Shown: positions 24,899 to 34,893 of the stretch, in pieces
Layout: each line of letters starts with the position of its first letter
How positions within the stretch are numbered: position 1 is the first letter of the stretch
NCBI GenBank assembly: GCA_022799175.1
Contig: JAAWNY010000024.1
Span: 1 to 39,886 of the forward strand
Direction: 5' to 3'
Length of the DNA: 39,886 nucleotides
Source of the DNA: Lachnospiraceae bacterium
GTDB lineage: Bacteria > Bacillota > Clostridia > Lachnospirales > Lachnospiraceae
The notes under the pieces: generated by a model
What the model was told of the DNA's origin: nothing
The model's database searches: none
The model's input: the letters and a program-made list of their open reading frames with translations, nothing else
Made by a program: the position numbers and the translations under genes

Positions 24899-26228
24899 TA
24901 CAATGATGGAGGCTAATAACTCTGTTGTTAAAGCGCTTCCTGCTGCTTCCCAGGAGTTAACAGATGTTTTTGTACAATGTCAGGATTCTGCTATTCAAAT
25001 CGGTACATATCTGGAAACCTTTGGAGAAAAGTATCGTTCTATTGTCAGTATTTTGGAGGATTATTGTGAAAAAATCTATCAGATGAGTATTGCTACATCC
25101 GATGAGAATGTATGTCGGAAACTTTCTAAAAAGATCAGAAAGCAACTGGCAAATTTACAAAGCAGTATTCAGCTTGAATTATCAGAGGACAAAAAGGAAG
25201 TTGTATTCCTGCCATACAAGGCATCTATGTGGGATTCTCTGGAAAGTATATGGAAAGCAGCAGATGCAGATGAAAGTACAGATGCTTATGTGATTCCGAT
25301 TCCCTACTATGATAAAAATCCAGATGGAAGTTTTCGTGAAGCGCATTATGAGGGAGAATTATATCCTGATTATGTTCCGATTACCAGATATGATGAATAT
25401 GATTTTGAGAATCGCCAGCCAGATGCAATTTATATCCATAATCCGTATGATGAAAATAATTATGTGACAAGTGTGCATCCATTTTTTTATTCTGGAAATC
25501 TGAAAAATTTCACAGACAATTTAATTTATATCCCATATTTCATTTTAGGGGAAATTGAGCCGGACAATAAGACTGCCGTAGAAAGTATAAAGCATTTCTG
25601 TCTTACAATGGGTGTCTTTAATGCCAATAAAGTGATCGTACAGTCTGAAAATATGCGAAAGATATATATTAATGTGTTGACAGATTATATGAAAGATCAT
25701 ACAGGAAAAAACACCAGAGATTATTGGGAGAAAAAGATTGTTGGATCGGGTTCTCCTAAGATAGATAAAGTATTGTCTACCAAAAAAGAAGATGTATTGG
25801 TGCCAGAGGAGTGGAAAAAGATAATGGAAAAAACGGATGGCGGATGGAAGAAAGTTATCTTTTATAACACCGGATTGACAGCATTTTTACAGCAAGGAGA
25901 AAAGCAGCTAGTAAAAATAGAAGACACGTTTACGTTGTTTCGGGAAGGTAAAGATCAAGTAACGATGCTTTGGAGGCCACATCCATTAATTGAGGCAACG
26001 ATTAAATCAGCAAGACCGGATCTATGGGAAAGGTATCAGAAGATTGTAGAGGCATATCAAACCGAAGGCTGGGGAATATATGATGATACATCAGATTTGA
26101 ACCGGGCGATTGCGTTAAGTGATGCATATTATGGAGATGAAAGCTCAGTAGTACATTTGTGCAGAAGAAAGGGAATGCCTGTGATGATACAAAATACAAA
26201 TATAATAAGCAAAATGATGGAATTTTAA
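24858..26228 (+). CDS. Conserved protein, CDP-glycerol glycerophosphotransferase-like, intact copy
   Basis: A 456-residue protein. The first 110 residues are helical and coiled-coil-like; then comes [24 protein letters not shown] and a long alpha/beta region with [17 protein letters not shown] and MLWRPHPL, patterns shared with CDP-glycerol:glycerophosphate transferases and related GT-B proteins. The enzyme activity is not established. GTG 24858 is chosen because GGGAGG lies 8 bases before it; a TTG at 24837 is less likely. It overlaps wbpD, so it is coupled to the sugar pathway. A broken copy of its middle part lies at 20094-20597. The product ends abruptly at IISKMMEF, and a C-terminal shortening relative to relatives is possible. 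Confidence 0.72.
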   Translation: MERCRKKDILKLINTMMEANNSVVKALPAASQELTDVFVQCQDSAIQIGTYLETFGEKYRSIVSILEDYCEKIYQMSIATSDENVCRKLSKKIRKQLANLQSSIQLELSEDKKEVVFLPYKASMWDSLESIWKAADADESTDAYVIPIPYYDKNPDGSFREAHYEGELYPDYVPITRYDEYDFENRQPDAIYIHNPYDENNYVTSVHPFFYSGNLKNFTDNLIYIPYFILGEIEPDNKTAVESIKHFCLTMGVFNANKVIVQSENMRKIYINVLTDYMKDHTGKNTRDYWEKKIVGSGSPKIDKVLSTKKEDVLVPEEWKKIMEKTDGGWKKVIFYNTGLTAFLQQGEKQLVKIEDTFTLFREGKDQVTMLWRPHPLIEATIKSARPDLWERYQKIVEAYQTEGWGIYDDTSDLNRAIALSDAYYGDESSVVHLCRRKGMPVMIQNTNIISKMMEF

Positions 26229-26280
26229 TCGATTGTATTTTAAGAAAGAACAAATATTTAATTTGCTGAGGTGATAAGGT

Positions 26281-27414
26281 GTGGATGAAAAAGGTATTAA
26301 TGTGGGTTTAGAATATGATAATGCATGTTATGAAGATAACAGCATGTGGTTTGTTGAACGGAACAATAATATTCTTTGTCTGTTAGACAGAAAAAAGAAA
26401 CAGGTAATTTACCGAGGGATCATCCCTTATCATGATAATAAAGCATACCGCCGACATCCCAGATGTATAAAATGGAAGAATTATATTGTATGCCTTCCTG
26501 ATTTAGGAAAATCGATTGTTGTTTATAATATGGAGAATGATAGTTTTAAAGAGTGTCCCATAGATGCAGCATCTCATATTAGATTGGGGATATATAGCTT
26601 TTGGGAAAGAGAAGGAACTATATGGTGTGTATCTTCAGGAATGAATCGTATCATTGAGTTTAATCTGGAACAATGTCAGATAATGGGATATTATAGCATT
26701 TTTATGAGTGATGTGGATATTGTTGGCGTTGATGCATGTATGTCAGAAACAACTATTATTTGTACATCCCTTACATCCAGAAGACTGGCTTTTTTTGATA
26801 TCAATACTAAAACATGCCGCTATTTTGAAGCGGAATCGGAGGAGCCAGGTTATAATTCTATTTCTGTATGCGGTACAAAAATATGTATGTCAGGATTCAG
26901 CAACCACATATATTTTTTCGATCTAGATGATAATAAAGTGCACTCTATAGAATTGGATAAAAGAAAATTCCATATTTATGATAATCATAATGTAGAAATA
27001 CTGGGATTTAGCAAAAATCCAATATTTAGAAAATCCTTTTGTACAAAAAATTTTATTGTGTTTATGCCATGGCATATGTCGGATTCTGTAGCTGATTCGA
27101 TAGTAGTCTGTTTTTGGAGAGATGAAAAAATCGAATTTTATAATATATTTACGGACATTTGTAAAAATAGTTTAACTTATAAGGGCCAATATTTATCCAC
27201 TATGCGTTTTATAAACGAAAATATCACAGAAATTTATTTGGATGGAGAATCTTTATGTTATCTTAATGTCGAGGATGGCAATGTATGGAAAGAGACGGAG
27301 GCAATAGAAAAAATCGAATATGACAAGATTTTTTTAGACAAGAATTTAATATTCCGTGAAGTTTTGAGAGATGATTTGAAGGAGTACATTTATGCCGTTT
27401 CTAAAATAAATTAA
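26281..27414 (+). CDS. Unrecognised protein with beta-propeller-like repeats
   Basis: A 377-residue protein I do not recognise. It has repeated short beta-strand segments with aromatic ends (NSMWFVERNNNILCLLDRKKKQVIY, GTIWCVSSGMNRIIEFNLEQ, GTKICMSGFSNHIYFFDLDDNKVHSIEL, SLCYLNVEDGNVWKE), spaced about 45-55 residues apart, as in a beta-propeller. No signal peptide or membrane segment is seen, so it should be cytosolic. The start is GTG with GAGGTGATAAGG upstream. It is very AT-rich and sits between the phosphotransferase-like gene and an epimerase. Acceptor recognition or a scaffold role is possible but is only a guess. Confidence 0.65.
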   Translation: MDEKGINVGLEYDNACYEDNSMWFVERNNNILCLLDRKKKQVIYRGIIPYHDNKAYRRHPRCIKWKNYIVCLPDLGKSIVVYNMENDSFKECPIDAASHIRLGIYSFWEREGTIWCVSSGMNRIIEFNLEQCQIMGYYSIFMSDVDIVGVDACMSETTIICTSLTSRRLAFFDINTKTCRYFEAESEEPGYNSISVCGTKICMSGFSNHIYFFDLDDNKVHSIELDKRKFHIYDNHNVEILGFSKNPIFRKSFCTKNFIVFMPWHMSDSVADSIVVCFWRDEKIEFYNIFTDICKNSLTYKGQYLSTMRFINENITEIYLDGESLCYLNVEDGNVWKETEAIEKIEYDKIFLDKNLIFREVLRDDLKEYIYAVSKIN

Positions 27415-27472
27415 TGTATTTTAATAAATTATATATATTTAAAATTAAATCTTTTGAAATATGGAGGAAACA

Positions 27473-28477
27473 ATGAGAGTATTTATTTCTGGAGTAGCAG
27501 GATTTTTGGGAAGCCATCTTGCAGATGCCATGCTTAGTAAGGGACATGAAGTCGTAGGCGTTGATAATTTAATTGGCGGATATTTGGATAATGTCCCTGA
27601 AGATGTTGAATATTATCAAGTGGATTGCCGCTATTTAAATACAATGAAAAAACTTATGAAAGGAGTTGATGTAGTCTATCATACGGCTTGTACTGCATAT
27701 GAAGGCTTAAGTGTTTTTTCTCCGGAATTAGTATGCCAAAATACATATCAAATTACGGCTTCTTTGGCATCTGCTGCTGTTTCACAACATGTAAAAAGAT
27801 TCGTATATTGTTCGAGTATGGCAAGGTATGGAAGCCAGGAAAAAATTCCTTTTACAGAAGATATGAATCCGAAACCGCAAGATCCCTATGGAATTTCTAA
27901 ATTAGCAGCAGAACAGCTAATACAGTGTCTGGGGGAAGTGCATGGGATGGAATATGTCATTGCTGTGCCACATAATATTATTGGCCCCCGGCAGAAATAT
28001 GATGATCCATATAGAAATGTGGCATCCATTATGATTAACATGATGCTGCAGGGAAGACAGCCTATTATATATGGAGACGGGGAACAAAAACGATGTTTTT
28101 CCTTTGTTCAGGATGATGTGGTTTGTCTTGAAAAACTGGCTTTTCAGGAAGGATTGAATGGGGAGGTTATCAATATAGGGCCAGACGAAGAATTTATTAC
28201 TATTAATGAATTAGCTTCGACGATAGCCAAAATTCTGGATTATGATTTGCATCCAATATATGTTGCGGATAGACCGCAAGAGGTAAAGCTGGCCACATGC
28301 TCTGCTGATAAGGCAAGGAGACTTTTGGGATACCAAACAAAATATACGCTTGAGCAAGGACTAACAGAAATGACTGAATACATTAAAAAGAAAGGTCCTA
28401 AAAAATTCCGATATCATCTTGATCTGGAGATAATAAACGAGCATACACCAAATACCTGGAAAAATAAAATGTTTTAA
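27473..28477 (+). CDS. NAD-dependent epimerase/dehydratase (extended SDR)
   Basis: A 334-residue extended short-chain dehydrogenase acting on a nucleotide sugar. The NAD motif GVAGFLGSHL is at residues 7-16; the catalytic YxxxK is Tyr139-Lys143 (DPYGISKLAAEQ), with Ser115. RPQEVKLATCSADKARRLLGY is typical of the UDP-glucose 4-epimerase branch, so 4-epimerase activity is the most likely, though dehydratase or reductase cannot be excluded. GGAGG precedes the ATG at 27473. Neighbouring genes are AT-rich and point the same way. Confidence 0.87.
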   Translation: MRVFISGVAGFLGSHLADAMLSKGHEVVGVDNLIGGYLDNVPEDVEYYQVDCRYLNTMKKLMKGVDVVYHTACTAYEGLSVFSPELVCQNTYQITASLASAAVSQHVKRFVYCSSMARYGSQEKIPFTEDMNPKPQDPYGISKLAAEQLIQCLGEVHGMEYVIAVPHNIIGPRQKYDDPYRNVASIMINMMLQGRQPIIYGDGEQKRCFSFVQDDVVCLEKLAFQEGLNGEVINIGPDEEFITINELASTIAKILDYDLHPIYVADRPQEVKLATCSADKARRLLGYQTKYTLEQGLTEMTEYIKKKGPKKFRYHLDLEIINEHTPNTWKNKMF

Positions 28478-28502
28478 AATATTATTTAGAAAGGAAATGA
28501 GA

Positions 28503-29903
28503 ATGGTAGAAATCAGTTTTTTAATACCAACATACAATCAATCGCTGGATTTGGCAAAATGTATTTCTGCTATTGTTGCTTATAAGGGATCTGATATAGA
28601 AATAGTGGTAAATGATGACTGTTCAGAAGAAGACCTGAATTTAGTTGTTGACAGCTTTCAGGACAAACGGATTCGATGTTGCCGTAATGATAAAAATCTT
28701 GGTCTGGATGGGAATATTCTCAGTGGTATAAAAAACTGCTATGGTAAATATATTTTTTTGCTGCGCACGAGAGATTTTGTTATATCTGATGCTATTCCGT
28801 CAATTATTTCTATTACCAAAAATCATCCAGATGTGGTTTATATTACAGGAACCTGTTTGGATGATGATGGATTGTTACGAACATGTTATGACAATGAAAT
28901 TTGTGTTAAAGGGGAATCGGCATTGCATGTACATGATTTACTACATTCCCATCCCAGCGGCAGTGTATTTAAAAGATCGGAAATTGATGTTGAAAAGTAT
29001 CAGAGGTATTTAGAGCGCTTTCCGGAGCCAAGGTTATGGTTTATGGTTGATCAGTTGATTCGACTTGATTTAGCACAAAAAGGAGATTTTTGCCTAATAA
29101 GAGAACCGATATGGGTCTATACTTATACAAGCAGAAATAAAAAACGATCGGTTCATCCAACTAAAAATGGGCATTTATATACGCAAAAGAATACTTTTTT
29201 ACGTTTTCAGAGTGAAATGGAATTTGTAATTCATGAATTTGCAGGGGAGTGGATAAGTAAGCGGTTAATAAAAACATTTCAATTCTGGCTAAATCAGGCG
29301 ACATGGGGATATTTGGATACCATGTCAGATAGAGGATTGATGGATCATTATGGAATAGAGCCAGAAATAGTTGATATAGAAAGCGAACGAATTAAATTTT
29401 TAGAGTATACAAAACAAGTTGAAAATAACCTGGGCATTGTAGATGATACCTATTTACGGCTAAAGGAAAAAGTCATACAAGAAAATATAGAATATGCAAT
29501 ACAGAAAAAGAAGATGGATGATAACCGTTTAAAAGTGCAGGAGATAAGCCAGCCTATAGTTAAACAAATTGAAAAAATGAAAATATCAGGAGATAGCTTG
29601 GCATCTTGTATCGAACGAAAAGGATTTCGACGTGTTGGGATATATGGAATGGGATATTTAGGACGAATGGTATGGAATGAATTAAGGTGTTCAAAGAAAG
29701 TACAGATTGTATTTGTATGTGATAAGCAATATAAAAATGAACGTTCTATGACAAATGGTATTTACGCAATCCCACCAGATAAAATACATTTTTATGATAT
29801 TGATGTTCTTTTAGTTACTCCGGTTCAATATATAAGAGAAATCCAGAGAGAAGTATGTTGTGTAGCGCCTAAAATTACTATTATGGATTTATTAGAAAAA
29901 TAA
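28503..29903 (+). CDS. GT2 glycosyltransferase with C-terminal Rossmann-like module
   Basis: A 466-residue protein. Residues 1-230 form a GT-A fold of family 2: MVEISFLIPTYNQSLDLAKCISAI, IVVNDDCSEEDL (acidic donor motif), GLDGNILSGIKNCYGKYIFLLRTRDFV. A linker with coiled-coil character (about 290-370) leads to a second domain at about 375-466 that begins RVGIYGMGYLGRMVWNELR and continues VFVCDKQ, a Rossmann-like GxGxxG fold. The same kind of module occurs in four other genes of this locus. ATG 28503 is preferred over 28497 because AAAGGA is 7 bases from it. Confidence 0.85.
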   Translation: MVEISFLIPTYNQSLDLAKCISAIVAYKGSDIEIVVNDDCSEEDLNLVVDSFQDKRIRCCRNDKNLGLDGNILSGIKNCYGKYIFLLRTRDFVISDAIPSIISITKNHPDVVYITGTCLDDDGLLRTCYDNEICVKGESALHVHDLLHSHPSGSVFKRSEIDVEKYQRYLERFPEPRLWFMVDQLIRLDLAQKGDFCLIREPIWVYTYTSRNKKRSVHPTKNGHLYTQKNTFLRFQSEMEFVIHEFAGEWISKRLIKTFQFWLNQATWGYLDTMSDRGLMDHYGIEPEIVDIESERIKFLEYTKQVENNLGIVDDTYLRLKEKVIQENIEYAIQKKKMDDNRLKVQEISQPIVKQIEKMKISGDSLASCIERKGFRRVGIYGMGYLGRMVWNELRCSKKVQIVFVCDKQYKNERSMTNGIYAIPPDKIHFYDIDVLLVTPVQYIREIQREVCCVAPKITIMDLLEK

Positions 29904-29912
29904 AGGATAAAA

Positions 29913-31328
29913 ATGAAAAATGCAATTATTTTTGGATGTGGAAGAATTGGAACAGCAACATACAGGAAATTAAAAAATCAATATAGTATATTGGCATGGT
30001 CTGATAATAATGAATCCTTATGGGGAAGTAAAAAAGAGGGTATACTTATTGTTCAGCCTATTGAAATTCCTGAATTATTAAAGAAAGAAAACACAGATGT
30101 TTTTGTTGCAGTAGAAAACGGAAAGAAAATTGTTGAGCAGTTAAGGAGCCTCCAAATAAAAAATATTTATATTTGGAAAAAAACATTTTTTTATTTGGTA
30201 GATGGATTATTTCCTTATAAAGAAAATACAGGCATGTATTATAAAAAGAATAAGAAAGAAGAAACCCATATTCTTTTTGTATCAGCAACCGCTGGAATCC
30301 GGGATCATAAGACAGCCAAAGCCGTAAAAAAGACAGGAAAAAAAGTTCATTTGGCATATTTGAAATTTTCTCCCTATGATATTGACTCCGAGTATGCGAA
30401 TATTTACGAAGATATCTATTCTTTTATGTCAATACAGGCTTTGCAGGATTTTATAGATAATAGTGATTTTGATCTTGTACATAGTTCCAGTGAGCCTGAT
30501 TACATAACAGCACTTTTAGCCAGATCAAATAAACCGATTATACACGATTGCCATGATTTGAGCAGTTCAAACAGAACTATGTTTCCAGAAGAATTGACAT
30601 TAGAGTATATCGCTCATAAAGAAGCTGTTGGAGTGGTTTATCCGACAGAAGGATTGCGAAATGAGGCGATAAGAAGATTTGGGCTCTCTTGGGACAAAAC
30701 TTATGTGCTTGAGAATTTTACTTCCGAGGAGCTGATTCCACATAAAAAAAAGGAGAAAATAAGCCGTTTCGATGGAGAACTGCATTGCGTTTATGAAGGG
30801 GCTATTTTAGAGGGTGATAAAGCAAGCAAACGATATTTTGAAGAAATTTGGTTGAAACTGGCCAGGTCAGGAATCCATGTGCACTTTTATACTAATTATG
30901 ATATAAATTATTGTCATTATTTAGAGTCAATGAATCCCAAAATTCACTTTGAAGGAAATTTATCTTCTAAGCAACTTTCGGTAGAATTATCGAAGTATGA
31001 TATTGGCCTGTGTATATATAATACGAATGACAGTAATAAGCTTTACCTGGAGCATTCATCACCTAATAAATTATATGAATATGTAAATGCAGGAATTCCG
31101 GTAGCGGTAGGAAATGTGGAATGTCATCGCATATTTGCTGAAGAAAATGGCTTCGGAAGACAGGTTAACATGGATAGGGAACTCTATCCGCAAATGCGGA
31201 CAATTGCGGAAATAAAAATCAAAGAGAGAATACTCCAGGAAAAGGGATTTACCTTTGAAAGCAAAATACAAGGACTTTTAGATTTTTATAATCAGGCTAT
31301 CGAACAAAAGAAACAAGAAAATCTATGA
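29913..31328 (+). CDS. N-terminal Rossmann-like module fused to GT-B glycosyltransferase (AT-rich copy)
   Basis: A 471-residue protein. Residues 1-95 are a Rossmann-like module (AIIFGCGRIGTATYRKLKNQYSILAWSDNNESLWG). From about 110 it is a GT-B-type glycosyltransferase: HILFVSATAGIRDHKTAKAVKKTG, KPIIHDCHDLSS, LHCVYEGAILEG, HFEGNLSSKQLSVELSKYDIGLCIY and SPNKLYEYVNAGIPVAVG. It is a clear paralog of the gene at 34894-36348 with the same domain order but much more AT-rich. AAAGGA is 5 bases before the ATG. Confidence 0.82.
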   Translation: MKNAIIFGCGRIGTATYRKLKNQYSILAWSDNNESLWGSKKEGILIVQPIEIPELLKKENTDVFVAVENGKKIVEQLRSLQIKNIYIWKKTFFYLVDGLFPYKENTGMYYKKNKKEETHILFVSATAGIRDHKTAKAVKKTGKKVHLAYLKFSPYDIDSEYANIYEDIYSFMSIQALQDFIDNSDFDLVHSSSEPDYITALLARSNKPIIHDCHDLSSSNRTMFPEELTLEYIAHKEAVGVVYPTEGLRNEAIRRFGLSWDKTYVLENFTSEELIPHKKKEKISRFDGELHCVYEGAILEGDKASKRYFEEIWLKLARSGIHVHFYTNYDINYCHYLESMNPKIHFEGNLSSKQLSVELSKYDIGLCIYNTNDSNKLYLEHSSPNKLYEYVNAGIPVAVGNVECHRIFAEENGFGRQVNMDRELYPQMRTIAEIKIKERILQEKGFTFESKIQGLLDFYNQAIEQKKQENL

Positions 31329-31354
31329 AAAAGTGAAAGAAAGGCGGAAAAGCA

Positions 31355-32410
31355 ATGATAAGATGCACAAGATGTATTATGGACGATTCATCAGATAGTT
31401 ATATCCGATTTGATGAAAATGGGTATTGTAATTATTGTACCAGGGCAATTCAAAATATAGGTAAGATCTATTTTCCCAACGAGGAAGGTCAAAAAAAACT
31501 GGCAGAACTGTTAAGTGAAGTAAAGAAATTTGGCCAAAACAAAAAATATGATTGTATTATGGGAATTTCCGGAGGACTGGATTCCTCATATCTTGCCTAT
31601 TTGGGAGCAAAATGGGGATTAAAAGTACTGGCAGTACATATTGACGACGGATATGATACAGAAATATCAAAATTAAATATTTCAAGATTAATTTCAGCAA
31701 CAGGATTTGATTATGAGGTGATTAAGCCGGATCCGATACAATACAATGATTTAACTCTCTCCTATATGAAAGCCGGGGTACCTAATATAGCAGTTCCCCA
31801 GGATAATATACTGTTTGCTTTTATTTATAAAAAAATGAGGGAGTATCATATGCAGTATTTTTTGTCTGGTGGAAATTTTGCACTTGAGTGCATTTTGCAA
31901 AGAGGAAATACACATACCGCCTATGATATGGATAATCTCATAGATATTCATAATAAATTTGGTAAAGAGCCTCTTGACAAATTGGAATTTCTATCCACCA
32001 GTCAAAGAAATGTTAATAGCCGTTTGCTGGGATTAAAATCTCCAAGGCCTTTAGATTATATTGATTATAATAGAGATCGGGCATTTAGGGAGCTAAAGGA
32101 TTATTGCGGTTTTGAATATTATGGAAGAAAACATTTAGAGAATATACTTACAGCTTTTGCTCAATTGTACTGGTTCCCTAAAAAGTTTGGTGTGGATAAG
32201 AGAACCTCTCATTTATCAAGTATGATAGTAAGTGGACAGATGACTCGAGAGGAAGCGCTTAGACAACTGTCAGAGCCGCTGTATGATGAGAAACAGATGG
32301 AAGATTACATATCTATTATAAAGCGGAATATGAAAATTAGCGATGAAGAATTTGAGGCAATTATGTCTGCTCCGACACATCAGCATGAAGACTATGTGGT
32401 TGAGAGATAA
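31355..32410 (+). CDS. N-acetyl sugar amidotransferase (WbpG/PseA family)
   Basis: A 351-residue ATP-dependent enzyme that replaces the oxygen of a sugar acetamido group with nitrogen to give an acetamidino group. The PP-loop SGGLDSS (72-78) binds ATP; four cysteines (Cys4, Cys7, Cys25, Cys28: CTRC and CNYC) form a likely metal site typical of WbpG. The 2,3-diacetamido sugar made by the WbpB/E/D-like enzymes is the natural substrate. In Pseudomonas WbpG takes ammonia from HisH/HisF-like partners; neither is in this window. It is 26 bases from the preceding gene. Confidence 0.88.
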   Translation: MIRCTRCIMDDSSDSYIRFDENGYCNYCTRAIQNIGKIYFPNEEGQKKLAELLSEVKKFGQNKKYDCIMGISGGLDSSYLAYLGAKWGLKVLAVHIDDGYDTEISKLNISRLISATGFDYEVIKPDPIQYNDLTLSYMKAGVPNIAVPQDNILFAFIYKKMREYHMQYFLSGGNFALECILQRGNTHTAYDMDNLIDIHNKFGKEPLDKLEFLSTSQRNVNSRLLGLKSPRPLDYIDYNRDRAFRELKDYCGFEYYGRKHLENILTAFAQLYWFPKKFGVDKRTSHLSSMIVSGQMTREEALRQLSEPLYDEKQMEDYISIIKRNMKISDEEFEAIMSAPTHQHEDYVVER

Positions 32411-32436
32411 AAGGCTCAAATTATGGGAGAATATTT

Positions 32437-33516
32437 ATGCGAATTTTTATATGGGGAACAGGAAATATAGCAAAGAAAATGCTAGATCATAGTGATGTTT
32501 TTGATACATATGATGTTCTGGGATTTATTGATAATGATCCTGCAAAAACGAAAAGCTTATTTAAAGGAAAACAGGTTTTTTTACCGAATATTTTAAAGGA
32601 AGTAAGACCTGATAAAATAGTGGTTTTAACGGATTATTATAATGATATTAAAGATCAGATTTTATCTATGTATCCGGATATGGAGATGCTGATTGAAAAT
32701 AAAAATTATTTTTATCGATATGCTATATCAGAACGATATAAAAATAGTGAAGATTCAGAGATTAAAGGTATATTAGAAAATATAAATCGAAATGATGTAA
32801 GAATGTTCAATTATGATTTTGTTGATAAATATGAAGAGATAGAAATAGATGCATATTATGATCCTGAATGTAGAATGTATTATGTTTATCATGAGGGGAA
32901 AAAATTATTTTTTCCCAAATCAATAGATTCTAAAAAGAGGGCAGAGGTATATTATAGAAGTCTTTTGATTGAACAGGATTTACAATCACCACATAGATAT
33001 TTAGATATGGATTTCAATATAAATCAGGGAAATGTCGTTGTAGATATCGGTACAGCAGAAGGAAACTTTTCTCTGGAAATAATTGATAAGGTATCTAAAC
33101 TATATTTAATTGAATCAGAAGATGAGTGGATAGAAGCTCTTAAAGAAACATTTAAAGAATATCAAGAGAAAGTGGTAATTATTCCTAAATTTATCACATC
33201 AATAAATGCAGGGAAATATGCAACGCTTGATTATTTAATTGATGAACCCGTTGATTTTATTAAGATGGATATCGAGGGCAATGAATGGGATGCGCTTTTA
33301 GGGGCAGAAAGATTAATCCGTGAATCGAAAAATGTAAAATGTGCAATATGTTCCTACCATTCTAATTATGATGAAGTATTAATTAAAGATATTTTAGAAA
33401 AATATGGTTTGAAATGTTCGACAACACCAGGGTATGTCTATTGGATTCCGGAAACGTCCAGATATAATTATTTATCAGCAAGGCTGCATCGATGTATTGT
33501 TAGAGGATCTAAATGA
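32437..33516 (+). CDS. Rossmann-like module fused to FkbM-family methyltransferase
   Basis: A 359-residue protein. Residues 1-95 are a Rossmann-like module (MRIFIWGTGNIAKKMLDHSD, VLGFIDNDPAKTKS) similar to those in neighbouring genes. The second half is a SAM methyltransferase of the FkbM type: VVVDIGTAEGNFSLEI (201-216) and DFIKMDIEGNEWDALLGAERLI (about 272-293), a motif diagnostic of the family. FkbM enzymes in such loci O-methylate sugars. GGGAGA precedes the ATG. Confidence 0.86.
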   Translation: MRIFIWGTGNIAKKMLDHSDVFDTYDVLGFIDNDPAKTKSLFKGKQVFLPNILKEVRPDKIVVLTDYYNDIKDQILSMYPDMEMLIENKNYFYRYAISERYKNSEDSEIKGILENINRNDVRMFNYDFVDKYEEIEIDAYYDPECRMYYVYHEGKKLFFPKSIDSKKRAEVYYRSLLIEQDLQSPHRYLDMDFNINQGNVVVDIGTAEGNFSLEIIDKVSKLYLIESEDEWIEALKETFKEYQEKVVIIPKFITSINAGKYATLDYLIDEPVDFIKMDIEGNEWDALLGAERLIRESKNVKCAICSYHSNYDEVLIKDILEKYGLKCSTTPGYVYWIPETSRYNYLSARLHRCIVRGSK

Positions 33517-33587
33517 AATTTGTTTTAGAACAAGTACGTATCATTTTATATGGTTGAGAATGGAGAAATATTCAATCGAGGTACAAG

Positions 33588-34826
33588 ATGAAGATAGCAA
33601 TAGTAGGAACTGGCTATGTGGGATTATCTCTGGCTGTTCTTTTGTCGGAGAAAAACAAAGTGGTGGTATTAGATATTTTGCAAGAGAGAATTAATGCAAT
33701 TAACAGTCGCAAATCGCCCATCAAGGATAATGAAATTGAGGAATATATGTTGAATGGCAGTTTGGATTTGATGGCAACAGTAGATTCTTATGAAGCTTAT
33801 CAGGAAGCGGAATTAGTAATTGTAGCTGTACCAACAAATTATGATAGCCAACAAAATTTTTTTGATACTTCCATAGTGGAGCATGTGATTGAAGAGGTAA
33901 TGTGTATTAATTCGCAAGCAATCATCGTAATAAAATCTACAGTTCCGGTGGGATTTACTAGCAAAATTTGTGAAAAATATGATACAGATCGAATTTTATT
34001 TAGTCCAGAATTTCTAAGGGAATCAAAAGCATTATACGATAATTTATATCCTTCGAGAATTATTGTAGGATTTTATAAAAACAAACCATCAGCGCGTTTA
34101 TCTGCAAAACGTGTTGCTTCTCTTTTATATACTGGATCACGAAAAAAAGATGTGCCAATATTAATTATGGGTTCTACAGAAGCAGAAGCAGTAAAGCTTT
34201 TTTCTAATACATATTTGGCCCTTCGTATCAGTTATTTTAACGAGTTGGATACATATGCAGAATTAAAAGAACTCGATACACGACAAATTATTGAAGGGAT
34301 AGGATTAGATCCCAGAATAGGAGATTACTATAATAATCCGTCATTTGGATATGGAGGATATTGTTTGCCCAAGGATACTAAACAGCTATTAGCAAATTAT
34401 GAAAATGTTCCAGAAAATCTGATTGATGCTATTGTTCAATCGAATCGGACTCGTAAAGATTTTGTGGCAAATCAAGTATTAAAAAAAGCCGGATACTATT
34501 CTTATATGAAGGATTCGGCCTGTCATAAATATTCTGACAAAAAGATAGTTATAGGTGTTTATCGTCTGACAATGAAAAGTAATAGTGATAATTTTCGTCA
34601 AAGTTCCATTCAGGGTGTTATGAAACGGCTTAAAGCGAAAGAAGTAGACATAGTGATATATGAACCGTCTTTGGAAGATGGAACAAGATTTTTTGGAAAT
34701 TTAGTCATGAATAATTTGATAATTTTTAAAGAAATAAGTTCTTGTATTATTGCTAATAGATATGATGATTGTTTGGATGATGTAAAAGAGAAAGTGTATA
34801 CAAGAGATTTGTATCGAAGAGATTAA
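33588..34826 (+). CDS. ugd: Nucleotide-sugar 6-dehydrogenase, UDP-glucose dehydrogenase type
   Basis: A 412-residue NAD enzyme that oxidises the C6 alcohol of a nucleotide sugar to a carboxylate. The NAD site [55 protein letters not shown] and the catalytic [12 protein letters not shown] (Cys259) place it in the short UDP-glucose dehydrogenase branch, distinct from the second dehydrogenase at 37487. UDP-glucuronate is the likely product. The ribosome site is weak (GAGGTACAAG). The gene is AT-rich and ends a GC-poor block. Confidence 0.88.
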   Translation: MKIAIVGTGYVGLSLAVLLSEKNKVVVLDILQERINAINSRKSPIKDNEIEEYMLNGSLDLMATVDSYEAYQEAELVIVAVPTNYDSQQNFFDTSIVEHVIEEVMCINSQAIIVIKSTVPVGFTSKICEKYDTDRILFSPEFLRESKALYDNLYPSRIIVGFYKNKPSARLSAKRVASLLYTGSRKKDVPILIMGSTEAEAVKLFSNTYLALRISYFNELDTYAELKELDTRQIIEGIGLDPRIGDYYNNPSFGYGGYCLPKDTKQLLANYENVPENLIDAIVQSNRTRKDFVANQVLKKAGYYSYMKDSACHKYSDKKIVIGVYRLTMKSNSDNFRQSSIQGVMKRLKAKEVDIVIYEPSLEDGTRFFGNLVMNNLIIFKEISSCIIANRYDDCLDDVKEKVYTRDLYRRD

Positions 34827-34893
34827 GATTTATAAAATTAATAAAAATTTCGTTTTCGTTTTGAAAACCAATTTAAAACAACAGGTGACAAAC

